Source: Clostridiaceae bacterium
Lineage (GTDB): Bacteria; Bacillota; Clostridia; Peptostreptococcales; Natronincolaceae
Length of the DNA: 64,000 nucleotides
NCBI GenBank assembly: GCA_018432235.1
Contig: JAHDLO010000010.1
Coordinates: 248,001 to 312,000 of the forward strand
Reading direction: 5' to 3'
Shown here: positions 45,133 to 56,760 of the stretch, in pieces
How the letters are laid out: each line of letters begins with the position of its first letter
How positions within the stretch are numbered: position 1 is the first letter of the stretch
Notes under the pieces: model-generated
Told to the model about the DNA's origin: nothing
The model's input: the letters and a program-made list of their open reading frames with translations, nothing else
Database searches by the model: none
Program-made: the position numbers and the translations under genes

Positions 45133-47318
45133 TTGAAGGCTCCTCTCCATGCTGCTTTCATATCCTTAACCTTTAAAGTCACTATATCTGAGTTATTTAC
45201 ACTAATTTTAAAATCTTCACCTGTAACCTTACCCAATATCTCATTTGGTATTTCCTGCTGTGCCATAAGCTGTTGAAGCTCCGTTAAAGCCTCAGTACTA
45301 CAAGAAACTACAAATCTTGATTGGCTTTCGGAGAATAAGGCTACGTCCCTTCGAAGCTTGGTCTGGATTTGAATATCAACGCCAAGACCCTTTTCCATAC
45401 AGCCCTCCGCCAAGGCTACAGCCAAACCACCCTCACTAATATCATGGGCTGACCTCAGTAGACCTTTTTCAATTGCAGTTAATATAAAGGCCTGCAGCTT
45501 CTTTTCCAGTCCAAAGCTTAACGTAGGCACTTTGCCCTTTTCAAGCCCGTGAAGCCTTGAGAGGTATTCACTGCCACCTAGCTCATTCTTTGTTTCTCCC
45601 AATAGTATGACAATATCTCCGGCTTCCTTGAAATCCATTGTACAGCTCTTATCTATGTCCTCGATCACGCCTACCATGCCGATCATAGGCGTAGGATAAA
45701 TAGCCTGAGACTCAGTTTCATTATAAAAGCTGACGTTTCCGCTTATTACTGGTGTATCCAGTTCTCTGCAGGCTTCACCTATTCCAATTACCGCTTCTCT
45801 GAATTGCCAGAAGCGATCGGGCTTTTCTGGACTACCAAAGTTTAGACCGTCGGTTATTGCCAGTGGCTTTGCTCCGCTGCAAACTAGATTTCTGGCGGCC
45901 TCCACCACTGCTATGCTGCTTCCCAGCCTTGGGTCAAGATAGCAATATCTGCTATTGCAGTCTACGGTAAGGGCAATGCCTTTTTTAGTTCCTCTTACTC
46001 TTAATACAGCAGCATCCGAACCGGGCTTAACCACAGTACTGGTCCTTACCATATGGTCATATTGCTTGTACACCCATTCCTTGCTACAAAGGTTTGGTGA
46101 GGTCAAAAGCTGCATAAAAGTTTCATTGTAATCCTGGGGCTCCTTTATCTCCTCCTGCTGAAGCTGCTTCAGCTCTTGATAATACTGAGGCTCCTCGTAC
46201 TCCTTGTAATACTTAGGTGCTCCGGAGGAATCCAGGCTATAGGCAGGCATATCAGCTGCAATTCTATCGCCTTCTTTAACTATCAGTCTGCCATTGTCAG
46301 TCACCGTACCGATGGTTATAGCATGAAGGCCCCACTTTTCAACTATTTCTGTTACCTCGGACTCTCTGCCCTTCTCTACGATCAGGAGCATCCTTTCCTG
46401 AGACTCAGAAAGCATTATCTCGACCGGCAGCATCCCCTTTTCTCTTCGGGGCACCTTCAGTACATCGATCTCCATACCGCCCTCACCCCTGGTGGCGGTT
46501 TCACAGCAGGCGGAGGTGAGCCCTGCAGCGCCTAGGTCCTGAAGACCTATGATTGATCCGGTTTCCAGAAGCTCCAGGCAGGCCTCCATCAAAAGCTTTT
46601 CCATAAAGGGGTCCCCCACCTGTACGGCAGACTTCTTCTCTTCAGACTCCTCAGTTAATTCCACTGATGCAAAGCTGGCACCACCCATACCGTCTCTTCC
46701 GGTGGCGGCCCCTACATACATTATGGAATTGCCAACACCTGAAGCATTACCTCTATGGATTTTGTCATGCTCAATAATACCAACACACATGGCATTAACC
46801 AAGGGATTCCCATTATAGCTGTCATTGAAATAAACCTCTCCACCAACGGTAGGAATTCCAATACAGTTGCCATATCCTGCAATGCCTTCAACCACACCCT
46901 CAACCAAATATTTAACCCTTTCACTTTCCTCTACATCACCAAAGCGAAGGGAGTTTAACAATGCTATCGGTCTTGCCCCCATTGCAAATATATCTCTTAT
47001 TATGCCACCTACGCCTGTAGCAGCACCTTGATAGGGCTCTACAGCAGAGGGATGATTATGGCTCTCTATCTTCATGGCTATTGCCAGATTATCGCCAATA
47101 TCTATAATCCCTGCATTCTCGCCAGGACCCTGCAGCACTCTTTCTCCAGTGGTTGGGAAATGTCTGAATAAGCCTCTAGAATGCTTGTAGCTGCAATGCT
47201 CCGACCACATAACACCATACATGTTTAGCTCCAGCTCATTAGGCTCCCTATTAAGATATTCAAGTATTTTCTTATATTCATTTTCGGTTATACCCACTGC
47301 TTCATATGAATTATTCAT
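45117..47318 (-). CDS. purL: Phosphoribosylformylglycinamidine synthase subunit II
   Basis: 733 residues, the small PurL that needs PurQ and Pur[64 protein letters not shown] and [15 protein letters not shown] are the classical signatures. Overlaps purQ by 8 bases. Converts FGAR to FGAM using ammonia from PurQ. Confidence 0.97.
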   Translation of the reverse strand: MNNSYEAVGITENEYKKILEYLNREPNELELNMYGVMWSEHCSYKHSRGLFRHFPTTGERVLQGPGENAGIIDIGDNLAIAMKIESHNHPSAVEPYQGAATGVGGIIRDIFAMGARPIALLNSLRFGDVEESERVKYLVEGVVEGIAGYGNCIGIPTVGGEVYFNDSYNGNPLVNAMCVGIIEHDKIHRGNASGVGNSIMYVGAATGRDGMGGASFASVELTEESEEKKSAVQVGDPFMEKLLMEACLELLETGSIIGLQDLGAAGLTSACCETATRGEGGMEIDVLKVPRREKGMLPVEIMLSESQERMLLIVEKGRESEVTEIVEKWGLHAITIGTVTDNGRLIVKEGDRIAADMPAYSLDSSGAPKYYKEYEEPQYYQELKQLQQEEIKEPQDYNETFMQLLTSPNLCSKEWVYKQYDHMVRTSTVVKPGSDAAVLRVRGTKKGIALTVDCNSRYCYLDPRLGSSIAVVEAARNLVCSGAKPLAITDGLNFGSPEKPDRFWQFREAVIGIGEACRELDTPVISGNVSFYNETESQAIYPTPMIGMVGVIEDIDKSCTMDFKEAGDIVILLGETKNELGGSEYLSRLHGLEKGKVPTLSFGLEKKLQAFILTAIEKGLLRSAHDISEGGLAVALAEGCMEKGLGVDIQIQTKLRRDVALFSESQSRFVVSCSTEALTELQQLMAQQEIPNEILGKVTGEDFKISVNNSDIVTLKVKDMKAAWRGAFKCLMK

Positions 47319-47991
47319 TTTTCAGGCTCCCCTCCAGTGCATTCAAAATGGATTCAAATAGTCTTTTACCATCGCTATTGCCTAATATGTCCTCACAAGC
47401 CCTTTCAGGATGTGGCATCATACCCAATACATTTCTTCCCTCGTTGCAAATTCCTGCGATGTCCGACATCGAACCATTAGGATTATCTACATACGTAAAA
47501 AGGATCTGTCCGTTTTCCTTCATTTTCTTTAAAGTCTCTTCATCTGCCACATAATTGCCTTCACCATGGGCTATAGGAATATTAATGATTTCACCCTTTT
47601 GGTATAGGCTGGTGAAGGGGCTATCATTGGCCTCCACCTTTAATGGCACTGTATCACATATAAATTTCAAATTTTTATTTCTCACAAGGGCTCCGGGTAG
47701 AAGGCCTACCTCCGTTAGCACCTGAAAGCCATTGCAAATCCCTATAACCAGCTTGCCAGCAGCAGCATGCTCCTTGACGGCTGCCATAACCCTGGAAAAC
47801 CTCGCTACGGCTCCGCATCTCAGATAATCGCCATAGGAAAAGCCCCCCGGCAGTATGATACAATCAAAGCCATTTAGCTTTTCTGTGTCGTGCCATATAT
47901 ACTCAACCTCATGGCCCAGAACATCCTTAACCGCATAAAAGCAATCTATATCACAGTTTGAGCCCGGAAAAACGATGACTCCAAATTTCAT
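47311..47991 (-). CDS. purQ: Phosphoribosylformylglycinamidine synthase subunit I (glutaminase)
   Basis: 226 residues, class I glutamine amidotransferase. The nucleophile Cys is in [10 protein letters not shown] and the His/Glu pair in [19 protein letters not shown] start ([11 protein letters not shown]). It supplies ammonia to PurL. RBS AGAAGGAGGGCG, 15 bases after purS. Confidence 0.97.
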   Translation of the reverse strand: MKFGVIVFPGSNCDIDCFYAVKDVLGHEVEYIWHDTEKLNGFDCIILPGGFSYGDYLRCGAVARFSRVMAAVKEHAAAGKLVIGICNGFQVLTEVGLLPGALVRNKNLKFICDTVPLKVEANDSPFTSLYQKGEIINIPIAHGEGNYVADEETLKKMKENGQILFTYVDNPNGSMSDIAGICNEGRNVLGMMPHPERACEDILGNSDGKRLFESILNALEGSLKNE

Positions 47992-48006
47992 CCTGACGCC
48001 CTCCTT

Positions 48007-48246
48007 CTAAATAATCTCGTATTTGTACTCCTCAATAACTGTATTGGCCAATAGTCCTTCACACATTTTAACTAACTGAGCCTCTGCCTCACCCTCACTA
48101 ACATCCCCAAGGTCCAGCTCAATCAGCTTTCCTATTCTTACCTCCTCAACATTTGAATACCCCAGCTTACCCAGTGCGTTTTGAATAGCTGTTCCCTGTG
48201 GATCTGCTATGCTCTTTTTTAGAGTTACATATACCTTTGCCTTCAT
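48007..48246 (-). CDS. purS: Phosphoribosylformylglycinamidine synthase subunit PurS
   Basis: 79 residues, the small bridging subunit of the PurLQS complex. KVYVTLKKSIADPQGTAIQNALGKLGY and the VRIGKLIELDL strand are characteristic. Two bases separate it from purC, so it is clearly in the operon. Confidence 0.96.
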   Translation of the reverse strand: MKAKVYVTLKKSIADPQGTAIQNALGKLGYSNVEEVRIGKLIELDLGDVSEGEAEAQLVKMCEGLLANTVIEEYKYEII

Positions 48247-48248
48247 TT

Positions 48249-48974
48249 TTATTCCTCCTGTCCTATAGTTAATCTATTTAATACCTCTGAATAGGCCTCT
48301 TCAACTCCGCCTAAATCCCTTCTAAATCGATCCTTGTCCAGCTTTTCGTTGGTTTTTATATCCCACAGCCTGCAGGTGTCGGGGGAAATCTCATCCGCCA
48401 GTATCACCCTTCCCTTATAGAGACCAAACTCCAGCTTAAAATCTATCAGCCTTAAGCCCCTATCTTCAAAGTACCCCTTTAGTATTTCATTTATACTTAG
48501 CGCCTGCTGCTTAACTGTCTCCAGCTCTTCTGCAGTTGCCAGGCCTATAGCCAATACATGATCATCATTTACCAACGGGTCCCCCAGTGCATCATTTTTG
48601 TAGCACAGCTCTATAACGGTTCTGCTAAGCAGTATGCCCTCCTGAAGCCCCAGCCTCTTTGCCAAGGACCCTGCTGCTACATTTCTTGCTATTACCTCAA
48701 GGGGAAGTATCTTTACCGCCTTTACTGCCATTTCTCTATCGTTAATCAGACCCAAGAAATGAGTTTCAATACCCAGCTTCTCCAAAAGCTCAAAGAGCAC
48801 CGCCGACATTTTATTGTTTACAATCCCCTTGTTAAGTATGGTCCCCTTTTTTTCACCATTAAAGGCTGTGGCGTCATCCTTGTAGGATACAATATAAGCA
48901 TCCTCATTGTTTGTTCTGTGTACCTTTTTTGCCTTACCCTCATAAACCATCTCCAGCTTCTGAAGCTCAGTCAT
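48249..48974 (-). CDS. purC: Phosphoribosylaminoimidazole-succinocarboxamide synthase
   Basis: 241 residues. Makes SAICAR from CAIR and aspartate. [39 protein letters not shown] and [20 protein letters not shown] ([16 protein letters not shown]) signatures are intact. RBS AGAGGAGGGTT. A 193-base spacer with a dispersed repeat separates it from purE. Confidence 0.97.
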   Translation of the reverse strand: MTELQKLEMVYEGKAKKVHRTNNEDAYIVSYKDDATAFNGEKKGTILNKGIVNNKMSAVLFELLEKLGIETHFLGLINDREMAVKAVKILPLEVIARNVAAGSLAKRLGLQEGILLSRTVIELCYKNDALGDPLVNDDHVLAIGLATAEELETVKQQALSINEILKGYFEDRGLRLIDFKLEFGLYKGRVILADEISPDTCRLWDIKTNEKLDKDRFRRDLGGVEEAYSEVLNRLTIGQEE

Positions 48975-49022
48975 TATAAACCCTCCTCTAGTCTAATGAT
49001 TTTACATTTTTATTAAATGAGG

Positions 49023-49161
49023 AAATTGCATATTACCATGTGAGCACATAGATTTTAGCTTATAGAAAGTTAAACGCTTATGGTCTTCACCTAGGGCAAT
49101 TAATATTTGAATTGCAATAAGTTAGCCCGAGGCACTAAGCAGGTAGCCTTAGACCTTGTAT
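49023..49161. repeat. Dispersed non-coding repeat, copy A
   Basis: Shares blocks in the same order with 57186-57313: AAATTGCATATTACCA (identical), TTTTAGCTTATA, TTAGCCCGAGGCA and GTAG..CCTT.GA..TTGTAT. It lies in the purC-purE spacer and has no open frame. Confidence 0.6.
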
Positions 49162-49168
49162 TCACATT

Positions 49169-49699
49169 CTACTTTTCTTTATTATGCATTTTCCTCAGGT
49201 AATCAGAATATCCAATCTCCTCAAGCTTTGCGGCCTTCTTCTCCACCATATTGGTAAGGGAAGCCTTGTATTTTTTTAGCCTATCCTTAACAGCCTCATC
49301 CCCTAAGGCAATGATTTGCGCCGCCAGAATTCCCGCATTTTTTCCACCGTTTATCGCCACTGTTGCAACCGGTACTCCCGGGGGCATTTGTACTATCGAA
49401 TATAGGGAATCTATTCCCTCTAAGCTCCTGCTCTTTATTGGAACGCCTATTACCGGCAAGCTCGTAATGGCTGCCACCATACCAGGAAGATGTGCTGCAC
49501 CACCAGCCCCGGCTATGACTACCTTTATGCCGCTTTCCTCTGCAGCTTCTGCATAATCATACATCCTTTGCGGTGTTCTGTGGGCGCTTACGATGGTGCA
49601 TTCATAGCTAATCCCCAGCTCCTCCAGCATTTCTGCTGCTTCCTTCATCACCACTAAATCCGAATCACTTCCCATAATAATACCTACTTGACTACTCAT
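49169..49699 (-). CDS. purE: N5-carboxyaminoimidazole ribonucleotide mutase
   Basis: 176 residues from the ATG at 49699, preceded by GGAGGGGAAACGC; the longer frame is inside purK. Class I PurE that rearranges N5-CAIR to CAIR. IIMGSDSDLVVM, SAHRTPQRM and GAGGAAHLPGMVAA are the active-site loops. Overlaps purK by 8 bases. Confidence 0.97.
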   Translation of the reverse strand: MSSQVGIIMGSDSDLVVMKEAAEMLEELGISYECTIVSAHRTPQRMYDYAEAAEESGIKVVIAGAGGAAHLPGMVAAITSLPVIGVPIKSRSLEGIDSLYSIVQMPPGVPVATVAINGGKNAGILAAQIIALGDEAVKDRLKKYKASLTNMVEKKAAKLEEIGYSDYLRKMHNKEK

Positions 49700-50867
49700 G
49701 CGTTTCCCCTCCTTTTTCACCCAATACTTTAACCTTGTCAGTGATATATGCTGTTTTACGTAGGGCCTCCTGAAGACAATTGTCAACTATTGTTATGTGA
49801 CCCATTTTTCTGAAGGGCTTGGTCTCCGCCTTACCATAAAAGTGTAAGTATAGTCCTTTAATAGCTAAGGCCTCCTCAACTCCTACAAGTCTTGCCCTGC
49901 CTTCGTTCTTCTCTTCTCCCAGCAGATTTATCATCACAGAGGGATGAATCAACTGACTGCTGCCAAGGGGCAGTCCCAATATGCATCTGAGATGCTGAGC
50001 GAATTGTGAGGTATAGCAGCCCTCTATGCTATAATGCCCGGAGTTATGAGTCCTTGGTGCTATTTCATTGACAAATACATTATCCTCTGCATCTACAAAC
50101 ATCTCTATGCAGAAAACCCCTATTCCCTCTAGAAACGCCAATGTTTTCAATGCAATTTCTCTTCCTTTGACGGCAGCTTCATCCGTGAGCCTTGCCGGCA
50201 CTATAGTTGTACGCAAGATATTGTTATTATGCTGATTTTCTGAAAGGGGATATACCTCCTGCTGCCTATTGGTTCCTCTGGCTACTATCGCCGATATTTC
50301 CATTCGGTAATTAACAAAGGCCTCCGCCATAAGAGGTTTTTGGCCCCCCCCTAAAGCCACGTAAGCCTCTTCTACCTCTCCTTCACTACCAACAATATAG
50401 TTGCCCTTTCCGTCGTAGCCGCCCTTTCTAAGCTTTAAAAGCATGGGATAACCAAAGCTCATTCCCGCCTTATACAGCTCCTCCAGGGAGTTTATGGCTG
50501 TGAAGTCGGGGGTTGGTATGTTGTTTTCCTTTAAAAACAGCTTTTGCAGATATTTGTCCTGGATCAGCTTAAGGGTCAAGGGTGATGGATAAATCTTATG
50601 ACCCGATGCCATGAGTGTTACCAATAGATCGGCATCTATATGCTCAAACTCATAGGTGATGATCTCACTGACCTCTGCCAGCTCCTGCAGCTTCCTGCCA
50701 TCATAAAAGCTGCCGACGATATGCTTGTCCGCAATAGAGGCAGCAGGACAATTGACCGAAGGGTCTAGAATGTTGAATTTCAAGCCCAGCTTTTTGCCTT
50801 CTTGAATCAGCATTTTTCCCAGCTGGCCTCCTCCTATAATTCCTATAGCGCCTTCCATGTAGCTCAT
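49692..50867 (-). CDS. purK: N5-carboxyaminoimidazole ribonucleotide synthase
   Basis: 391 residues, ATP-grasp carboxylase making N5-CAIR from AIR, bicarbonate and ATP. IGIIGGGQLGKMLIQ at the start, LKLRKGGYDGKGNY, and NEIAPRTHNSGHYSIEGC are conserved. First pur biosynthesis gene after the permease; RBS AAGGAGTGACG. A terminator hairpin lies between the two. Confidence 0.96.
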   Translation of the reverse strand: MSYMEGAIGIIGGGQLGKMLIQEGKKLGLKFNILDPSVNCPAASIADKHIVGSFYDGRKLQELAEVSEIITYEFEHIDADLLVTLMASGHKIYPSPLTLKLIQDKYLQKLFLKENNIPTPDFTAINSLEELYKAGMSFGYPMLLKLRKGGYDGKGNYIVGSEGEVEEAYVALGGGQKPLMAEAFVNYRMEISAIVARGTNRQQEVYPLSENQHNNNILRTTIVPARLTDEAAVKGREIALKTLAFLEGIGVFCIEMFVDAEDNVFVNEIAPRTHNSGHYSIEGCYTSQFAQHLRCILGLPLGSSQLIHPSVMINLLGEEKNEGRARLVGVEEALAIKGLYLHFYGKAETKPFRKMGHITIVDNCLQEALRKTAYITDKVKVLGEKGGETHE

Positions 50868-50894
50868 AAAACGTCACTCCTTAGTGATTCTTTG

Positions 50895-50928
50895 GAAGTA
50901 AAAGCAGCTAAGGTTTTCTTAGCTGCTT
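50895..50928 (-). terminator. Terminator-like hairpin between purine permease and purK
   Basis: AAGCAGCTAAG/CTTAGCTGCTT followed on minus by TTTACTTCC. The purK start is only about 30 bases beyond the hairpin. Confidence 0.65.
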
Positions 50929-50951
50929 AATGTTTGTTGTGTGTTATTTTT

Positions 50952-52289
50952 TTAGTGAGGCAATATGGTAAATCTTAGTATGAATAAAATTGCCAATAAA
51001 TACATGGTTGGATGAATTTCCTTGCTCTTGCCAACTGCCAGCTTAGTTATGCAGTAGAAAATGATCCCTATTGCAATACCATTTGCTATGCTGTAGGTAA
51101 ATGGCATCATAGCGATTGTAAAGAAGGCAGGTAATGCTTCTGAGAAATCATCAAAATTAATTCCCTTAACAGCTCCCATCATAAGCACACCAACAATGAT
51201 CAATGCAGGTGCAGTTGCCTCAGAAGGAATCATTAACGCAATGGGTGCTAGGAAAACAGACAGCAGGAACAAAACACCTGTGGTTACAGCTGTCAGGCCT
51301 GTTTTTCCGCCCTCAGCAACACCAGCAGCGGATTCTACGTAGGTTGTAACTGTAGAAGTTCCCAGCATAGCACCAACAGAGGTAGCTACAGCATCTGCCA
51401 ATAAAGCCCTGTCCATGTTAGGAAGCTTACCCTTTTCGTCAAGCATACCAGCTTTTTGCCCAGTACCGATAAGTGTTCCGATGGTATCAAACATGTCAAC
51501 TAAGCTGAAGGAGATTACAACTGTTGCCACGCTTGCTAAAGCACCAACAACAGAGGCTTCACCCAGCTTTAAAAGTCCTACAAAATCCATCTTAAATAAG
51601 GTAGGTGTAATATCTAAGCTAAAGCTATTAACTATGGATGTATTGGTTACACCCATAGGAATGCCAAGTAAAGTAGTGGCTACTATACCAATTAAAATTG
51701 ACCCTCTTACCTTTAATGCCATTAAGACACCGGTTAGAGCGATACCGATTACTGCCAGTATTACGGCTGAGTCAGTAAATGATCCAAGACCTACAAGAGT
51801 CGCCTCGTTAGCAACTACAATACCAGCATTTTTCAAGCCTATTAATGCTATAAAAAGTCCAATACCACCGCCGATTGCATGCTTTAAGGAGTTTGGAATT
51901 GCTTCCACAATTGCTTCTCTTGCGCCGGTTATAGTTAAAATGATAAATAAAATACCAGAAATAAAGATTGCTGCCAAAGCCTGCTGCCAGGTATAGCCTA
52001 AAGTAAGTACAACACCAAAGGTAAAGAATGCATTAAGACCCATTCCAGGAGCCTGTGCAAATGGAAGATTTGCATAAAGTCCCATAATAAGAGTACCCAC
52101 TGCAGCTGATAAGCAGGTTGCTAAAAATACTGAGTTGTAATCCATCCCTGCAATTGACAGCATGTCAGGGTTTACGAATAAAATGTAGGCCATAGTAACA
52201 AAAGTAGTAATACCTGCAATAATTTCTGTTTTTACATTTGTTTTGTTTTCCGTAAGCTTAAATTGTGAATCTAAAAATGATTTCGCCAC
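50952..52289 (-). CDS. NCS2/AzgA-type purine (guanine/hypoxanthine) permease
   Basis: 445 residues, GTG start after AAAGGAGGATATTAC. About twelve membrane spans. KTEIIAGITTFVTMAYILFVNPDMLS, FAQAPGMGLNAFF, and DMFDTIGTLIGTG plus GTSTVTTYVESAAGVAEGG are those of AzgA-like permeases (PbuG/PbuO). It imports guanine or hypoxanthine by proton symport. The tandem aptamers immediately upstream support a purine substrate. It heads the pur operon. Confidence 0.93.
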   Translation of the reverse strand: MAKSFLDSQFKLTENKTNVKTEIIAGITTFVTMAYILFVNPDMLSIAGMDYNSVFLATCLSAAVGTLIMGLYANLPFAQAPGMGLNAFFTFGVVLTLGYTWQQALAAIFISGILFIILTITGAREAIVEAIPNSLKHAIGGGIGLFIALIGLKNAGIVVANEATLVGLGSFTDSAVILAVIGIALTGVLMALKVRGSILIGIVATTLLGIPMGVTNTSIVNSFSLDITPTLFKMDFVGLLKLGEASVVGALASVATVVISFSLVDMFDTIGTLIGTGQKAGMLDEKGKLPNMDRALLADAVATSVGAMLGTSTVTTYVESAAGVAEGGKTGLTAVTTGVLFLLSVFLAPIALMIPSEATAPALIIVGVLMMGAVKGINFDDFSEALPAFFTIAMMPFTYSIANGIAIGIIFYCITKLAVGKSKEIHPTMYLLAILFILRFTILPH

Positions 52290-52317
52290 GTAATATCCTC
52301 CTTTGTTTTTTATTATT

Positions 52318-52380
52318 TTATAAAATAAAACCCAGTCGGATAGGCGCTCTAAAAATAAGAGTGAACCTATCCGACCGGGC
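52318..52380 (-). terminator. Terminator of the tandem riboswitch
   Basis: Stem CCCGGTCGGATAGG/CCTATCCGACTGGG (one wobble) followed by TTTTATTTTATAAAA on minus. Its left arm overlaps the 3' end of the ykkC-type aptamer, so ligand binding there would block terminator formation. Confidence 0.85.
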
Positions 52381-52470
52381 TTTTATCCCCACGGTGTAGC
52401 ATTTACTAATGCCTGCACCCCTTGGACCAGCTCTCCCCGGACGGAACCCTAGCGCCTTGCACCAGGTACC
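52372..52470 (-). promoter_or_regulatory. ykkC-family riboswitch aptamer (probably PRPP type)
   Basis: Minus-strand blocks GGCGCTAGGGTTCCG, GCTGGTCCAAG and CACCGTGGGGATAAAAGCCCGG match the ykkC family. Adjacency to purine genes and to a guanine aptamer fits the subtype 2b (PRPP) rather than guanidine or ppGpp; the exact subtype needs alignment. Confidence 0.8.
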
Positions 52471-52474
52471 AATT

Positions 52475-52545
52475 CACTCATAGTAGAATGATTTACGGTC
52501 ATTCTGTAGAAACTGTCGATCCCTATTATCGACATTATACGAGCC
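52475..52545 (-). promoter_or_regulatory. Guanine riboswitch aptamer
   Basis: Purine-riboswitch core on minus: CTCGTATAAT, AGTTTCTAC, CCGTAAA and CTACTATGAG. The C before TATG (position 74 in xpt numbering) predicts guanine rather than adenine. It lies upstream of the ykkC-type aptamer. Confidence 0.92.
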
Positions 52546-52575
52546 TTAAGTTTTAACGCCATCAACTTCAATTTA

Positions 52576-52604
52576 ATAATACCAAATCGGTAATAAAAGG
52601 TCAA
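52576..52604 (-). promoter_or_regulatory. Promoter of the tandem-riboswitch transcript
   Basis: TTGACC, 17-base spacer, TATTAT on the minus strand, about 30 bases before the guanine aptamer. The rest of 52605-52957 shows no gene. Confidence 0.75.
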
Positions 52605-52957
52605 CGATTTTTCGAATTATTTTTGAAGTTTTTGTCGATTAATTTGCTTTAATGCGAACATTGCAATTTGATTTTATCTATATTGTTTGTTTATCTCTTT
52701 TGTTTCTGACTGCTACATTCTAAGTATCTTTGTTTATATTTTAGCCATCAGCTAAGTTTATATATCGTTTAACAGCCCGCAAAGGGATATTAACCAGCCA
52801 TTCCTCCTGCTTATATACCGTCATGGCCGTTCGTCAACAAAAAATACAATGAAAAAATGTGGTGTTTATACATTTTTTACGGCGAAAAACTGTATTGACA
52901 TGAATAATTTCAATTCTTATATTATCGCTCCCAGCGACTCGAAATGGAAAAAAGTAA

Positions 52958-53003
52958 AAAACAACCCCAAAAACCCTTGGTTTTAAAGGTTTTCGAGGGT
53001 TTT
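52958..53003 (-). terminator. Terminator of guaA
   Basis: AAAACCCT...AGGGTTTT stem followed by TGGGGTTGTTTTTTAC on the minus strand. Confidence 0.65.
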
Positions 53004-53008
53004 AATGT

Positions 53009-54541
53009 TTATTCCCACTCCACTGTAGCTGGTGGCTTGGAGGTAATATCATATACTATACGATTGACATTTTCCACTTCATTAACAATTCTTCTTGATA
53101 TTTTATCCAAAACCTCATAGGGTATTCTTGCCCAATCAGCCGTCATTGCATCGGAGCTGGTTATGGCACGAATGCCGATGGTATGAGCATAGGTTCTTTC
53201 GTCTCCCATTACACCAACACTTTTAATGTTAGGCAGCACTGCAAAGTATTGCCAGATTTCCCTATCCATGCCTGCCTTTTTAATCTCTTCTCGAACAATA
53301 GCATCAGCATCTCTGACAATCGTCAGCTTTTCTTCAGTTATTTCACCTAGAATTCTTACCGCCAGTCCTGGACCGGGGAAGGGTTGCCGCCATACAATTT
53401 CCTCAGGTAATCCCAGCTCAGTACCTACTGCTCTTACCTCATCCTTAAAGAGATATCGGAAGGGTTCAATTAGCTGGAATTTCATGTCTTCAGGCAGACC
53501 GCCTACATTGTGATGGCTTTTAATAACTGCAGCAGTGTCTGTGCCACTCTCTATAATATCAGGATATAGCGTTCCCTGTACCAGGAAATCTATTTCTCCT
53601 ATTTTTCTTGCTTCTTCCTCAAATAAACGGATAAATTCCTCACCAATTATTTTTCTCTTCTTCTCTGGATCATCTATCCCCCGCAGCTTGCCTAAAAAGC
53701 GCTCTCCTGCATTGGCTCTGATAAAGTTGATGTTGAATTTATTCTTAAATAAATCCTCAACCCAATCCCCTTCATTTTTTCTCAATAGACCATGGTCTAC
53801 AAAGATACAGGTTAAATTATCGCCTATGGCCTTATGCACCAATACGGCGGCTACTGAGGAATCCACTCCGCCAGATAGGGCACACAGCACCTTTTTGTCG
53901 CCCACCCTTTCACGAATGGCCTGAATTTCTTCCTCTATATAGTTCTTCATGGTCCAGCTGCCAGCACAATGGCATACCTCGTAAAGGAAATTTTTGATGA
54001 TTTCTCTTCCATTTTCCGTATGCTCCACCTCAGGGTGAAACTGTACTGCATAGTATTTCTTTTCAGCATTTTCCATGGCTGCAACAGGGCAATCCTCAGT
54101 AGAGGCTGTTATTGCAAAGCCCTCCGGCGCCCTCTCAATAAAATCGGTATGACTCATCCAGCAGATAGAATCCTGTGGAATCTCTTTAAATAGAGGAGAA
54201 GCCTCATTGACCTTTAATGCCGTTTTCCCATACTCTCTATTTTTTGCTCTATTTACCTTGCCCCCAAGGGTTTCCGCCATCAGCTGACCACCGTAGCAAA
54301 TCCCCAGTATCGGTATCCCCAGCTTAAGGATTTCCGCATCGCATTTTGGCGCTTTATCGGCATAAACACTGGCTGGCCCTCCGGTAAAGATAATCCCCAT
54401 AGGTTTTTTTTCCTTAACCTCTTCAACAGAGATCTTGTAGGGTACAACCTCGCAATATACGTTAAATTCTCTAACTCTCCTGGCAATAAGCTGATTATAC
54501 TGTCCACCAAAATCTAAAATCAATACCAATTCGTTATTCAT
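53009..54541 (-). CDS. guaA: GMP synthase (glutamine-hydrolysing)
   Basis: 510 residues from the ATG at 54541 (RBS AAAGGA); the longer frame adds 14 non-conserved codons. Converts XMP to GMP. The amidotransferase part has [16 protein letters not shown], nucleophile Cys in GICYGGQL, and FHPEVEHT; the PP-loop synthetase has [10 protein letters not shown] and the C-terminal dimerisation part ends KPPATVEWE. Follows guaB by about 160 bases. Confidence 0.97.
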   Translation of the reverse strand: MNNELVLILDFGGQYNQLIARRVREFNVYCEVVPYKISVEEVKEKKPMGIIFTGGPASVYADKAPKCDAEILKLGIPILGICYGGQLMAETLGGKVNRAKNREYGKTALKVNEASPLFKEIPQDSICWMSHTDFIERAPEGFAITASTEDCPVAAMENAEKKYYAVQFHPEVEHTENGREIIKNFLYEVCHCAGSWTMKNYIEEEIQAIRERVGDKKVLCALSGGVDSSVAAVLVHKAIGDNLTCIFVDHGLLRKNEGDWVEDLFKNKFNINFIRANAGERFLGKLRGIDDPEKKRKIIGEEFIRLFEEEARKIGEIDFLVQGTLYPDIIESGTDTAAVIKSHHNVGGLPEDMKFQLIEPFRYLFKDEVRAVGTELGLPEEIVWRQPFPGPGLAVRILGEITEEKLTIVRDADAIVREEIKKAGMDREIWQYFAVLPNIKSVGVMGDERTYAHTIGIRAITSSDAMTADWARIPYEVLDKISRRIVNEVENVNRIVYDITSKPPATVEWE

Positions 54542-54702
54542 CAATTCCATCCTTTCAGGCGTTTTAACGCTGTAGCTTCTCAATAGTAGAATAATTATTC
54601 TGCTCTTTTATTGTACTTAGTGTTTTGGCTTGTGCCTAGTCCTTAATTGTTATTTTTATTTAGCTTGTTAAGCATAGATAATTGTTCACCATATGCTTTC
54701 AG

Positions 54703-56366
<1,664 letters not shown>

Positions 56367-56419
56367 CTCCTAAAGGATATGCCCTATTGAACAAAGTTAG
56401 CATATCCATATAATAACCT

Positions 56420-56490
56420 CACACATAGTCGAATAATTTACGGTTATTCGGTAGAAACTTCCGGCCCCTATCGCCAGCATTATATGAGTG
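56420..56490 (-). promoter_or_regulatory. Guanine riboswitch aptamer of guaB
   Basis: CACTCATATAAT, AAGTTTCTACC, CCGTAAA and CGACTATGTG on the minus strand form the purine aptamer. C before TATG specifies guanine. Confidence 0.93.
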
Positions 56491-56520
56491 AATTTGATAC
56501 TGATTTAATTGTTATTATCT

Positions 56521-56549
56521 AAATTATCAAATGGCTAATATAATGTCAA
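56521..56549 (-). promoter_or_regulatory. Promoter of guaB
   Basis: TTGACA, 17-base spacer, TAATTT on minus, about 30 bases before the aptamer. Confidence 0.75.
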
Positions 56550-56624
56550 GCGATAATTCTATACCTCTCGAGGCATTACACCACCATTACCCCCCTGCGC
56601 CTCTATTGCAATTTCAAGCCTTTA

Positions 56625-56678
56625 ATAAATTTTGAAATCCCATCCTTTATCAAGCTAAATGGGTAAAGGATGGGATTT
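56625..56678 (-). terminator. Terminator of the thioesterase gene
   Basis: 15-bp stem AAATCCCATCCTTTA/TAAAGGATGGGATTT. Confidence 0.6.
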
Positions 56679-56760
56679 GTTAATAAGTATTAATAAATTG
56701 ATGAGCTATGCTATGCTTTATGTCAATATATCACATACCGTTGCAGATTTCTAAAGAAAG

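Noticed and set aside
54555..54600. Sequence AGAATAATTATTCTACTATTGAG before guaA, like the 3' half of a purine aptamer
   Set aside because: The 5' half, the AGTTTCTAC and CCGTAAA cores are missing; at most a relic. The near-palindromic AT-rich block explains the resemblance.
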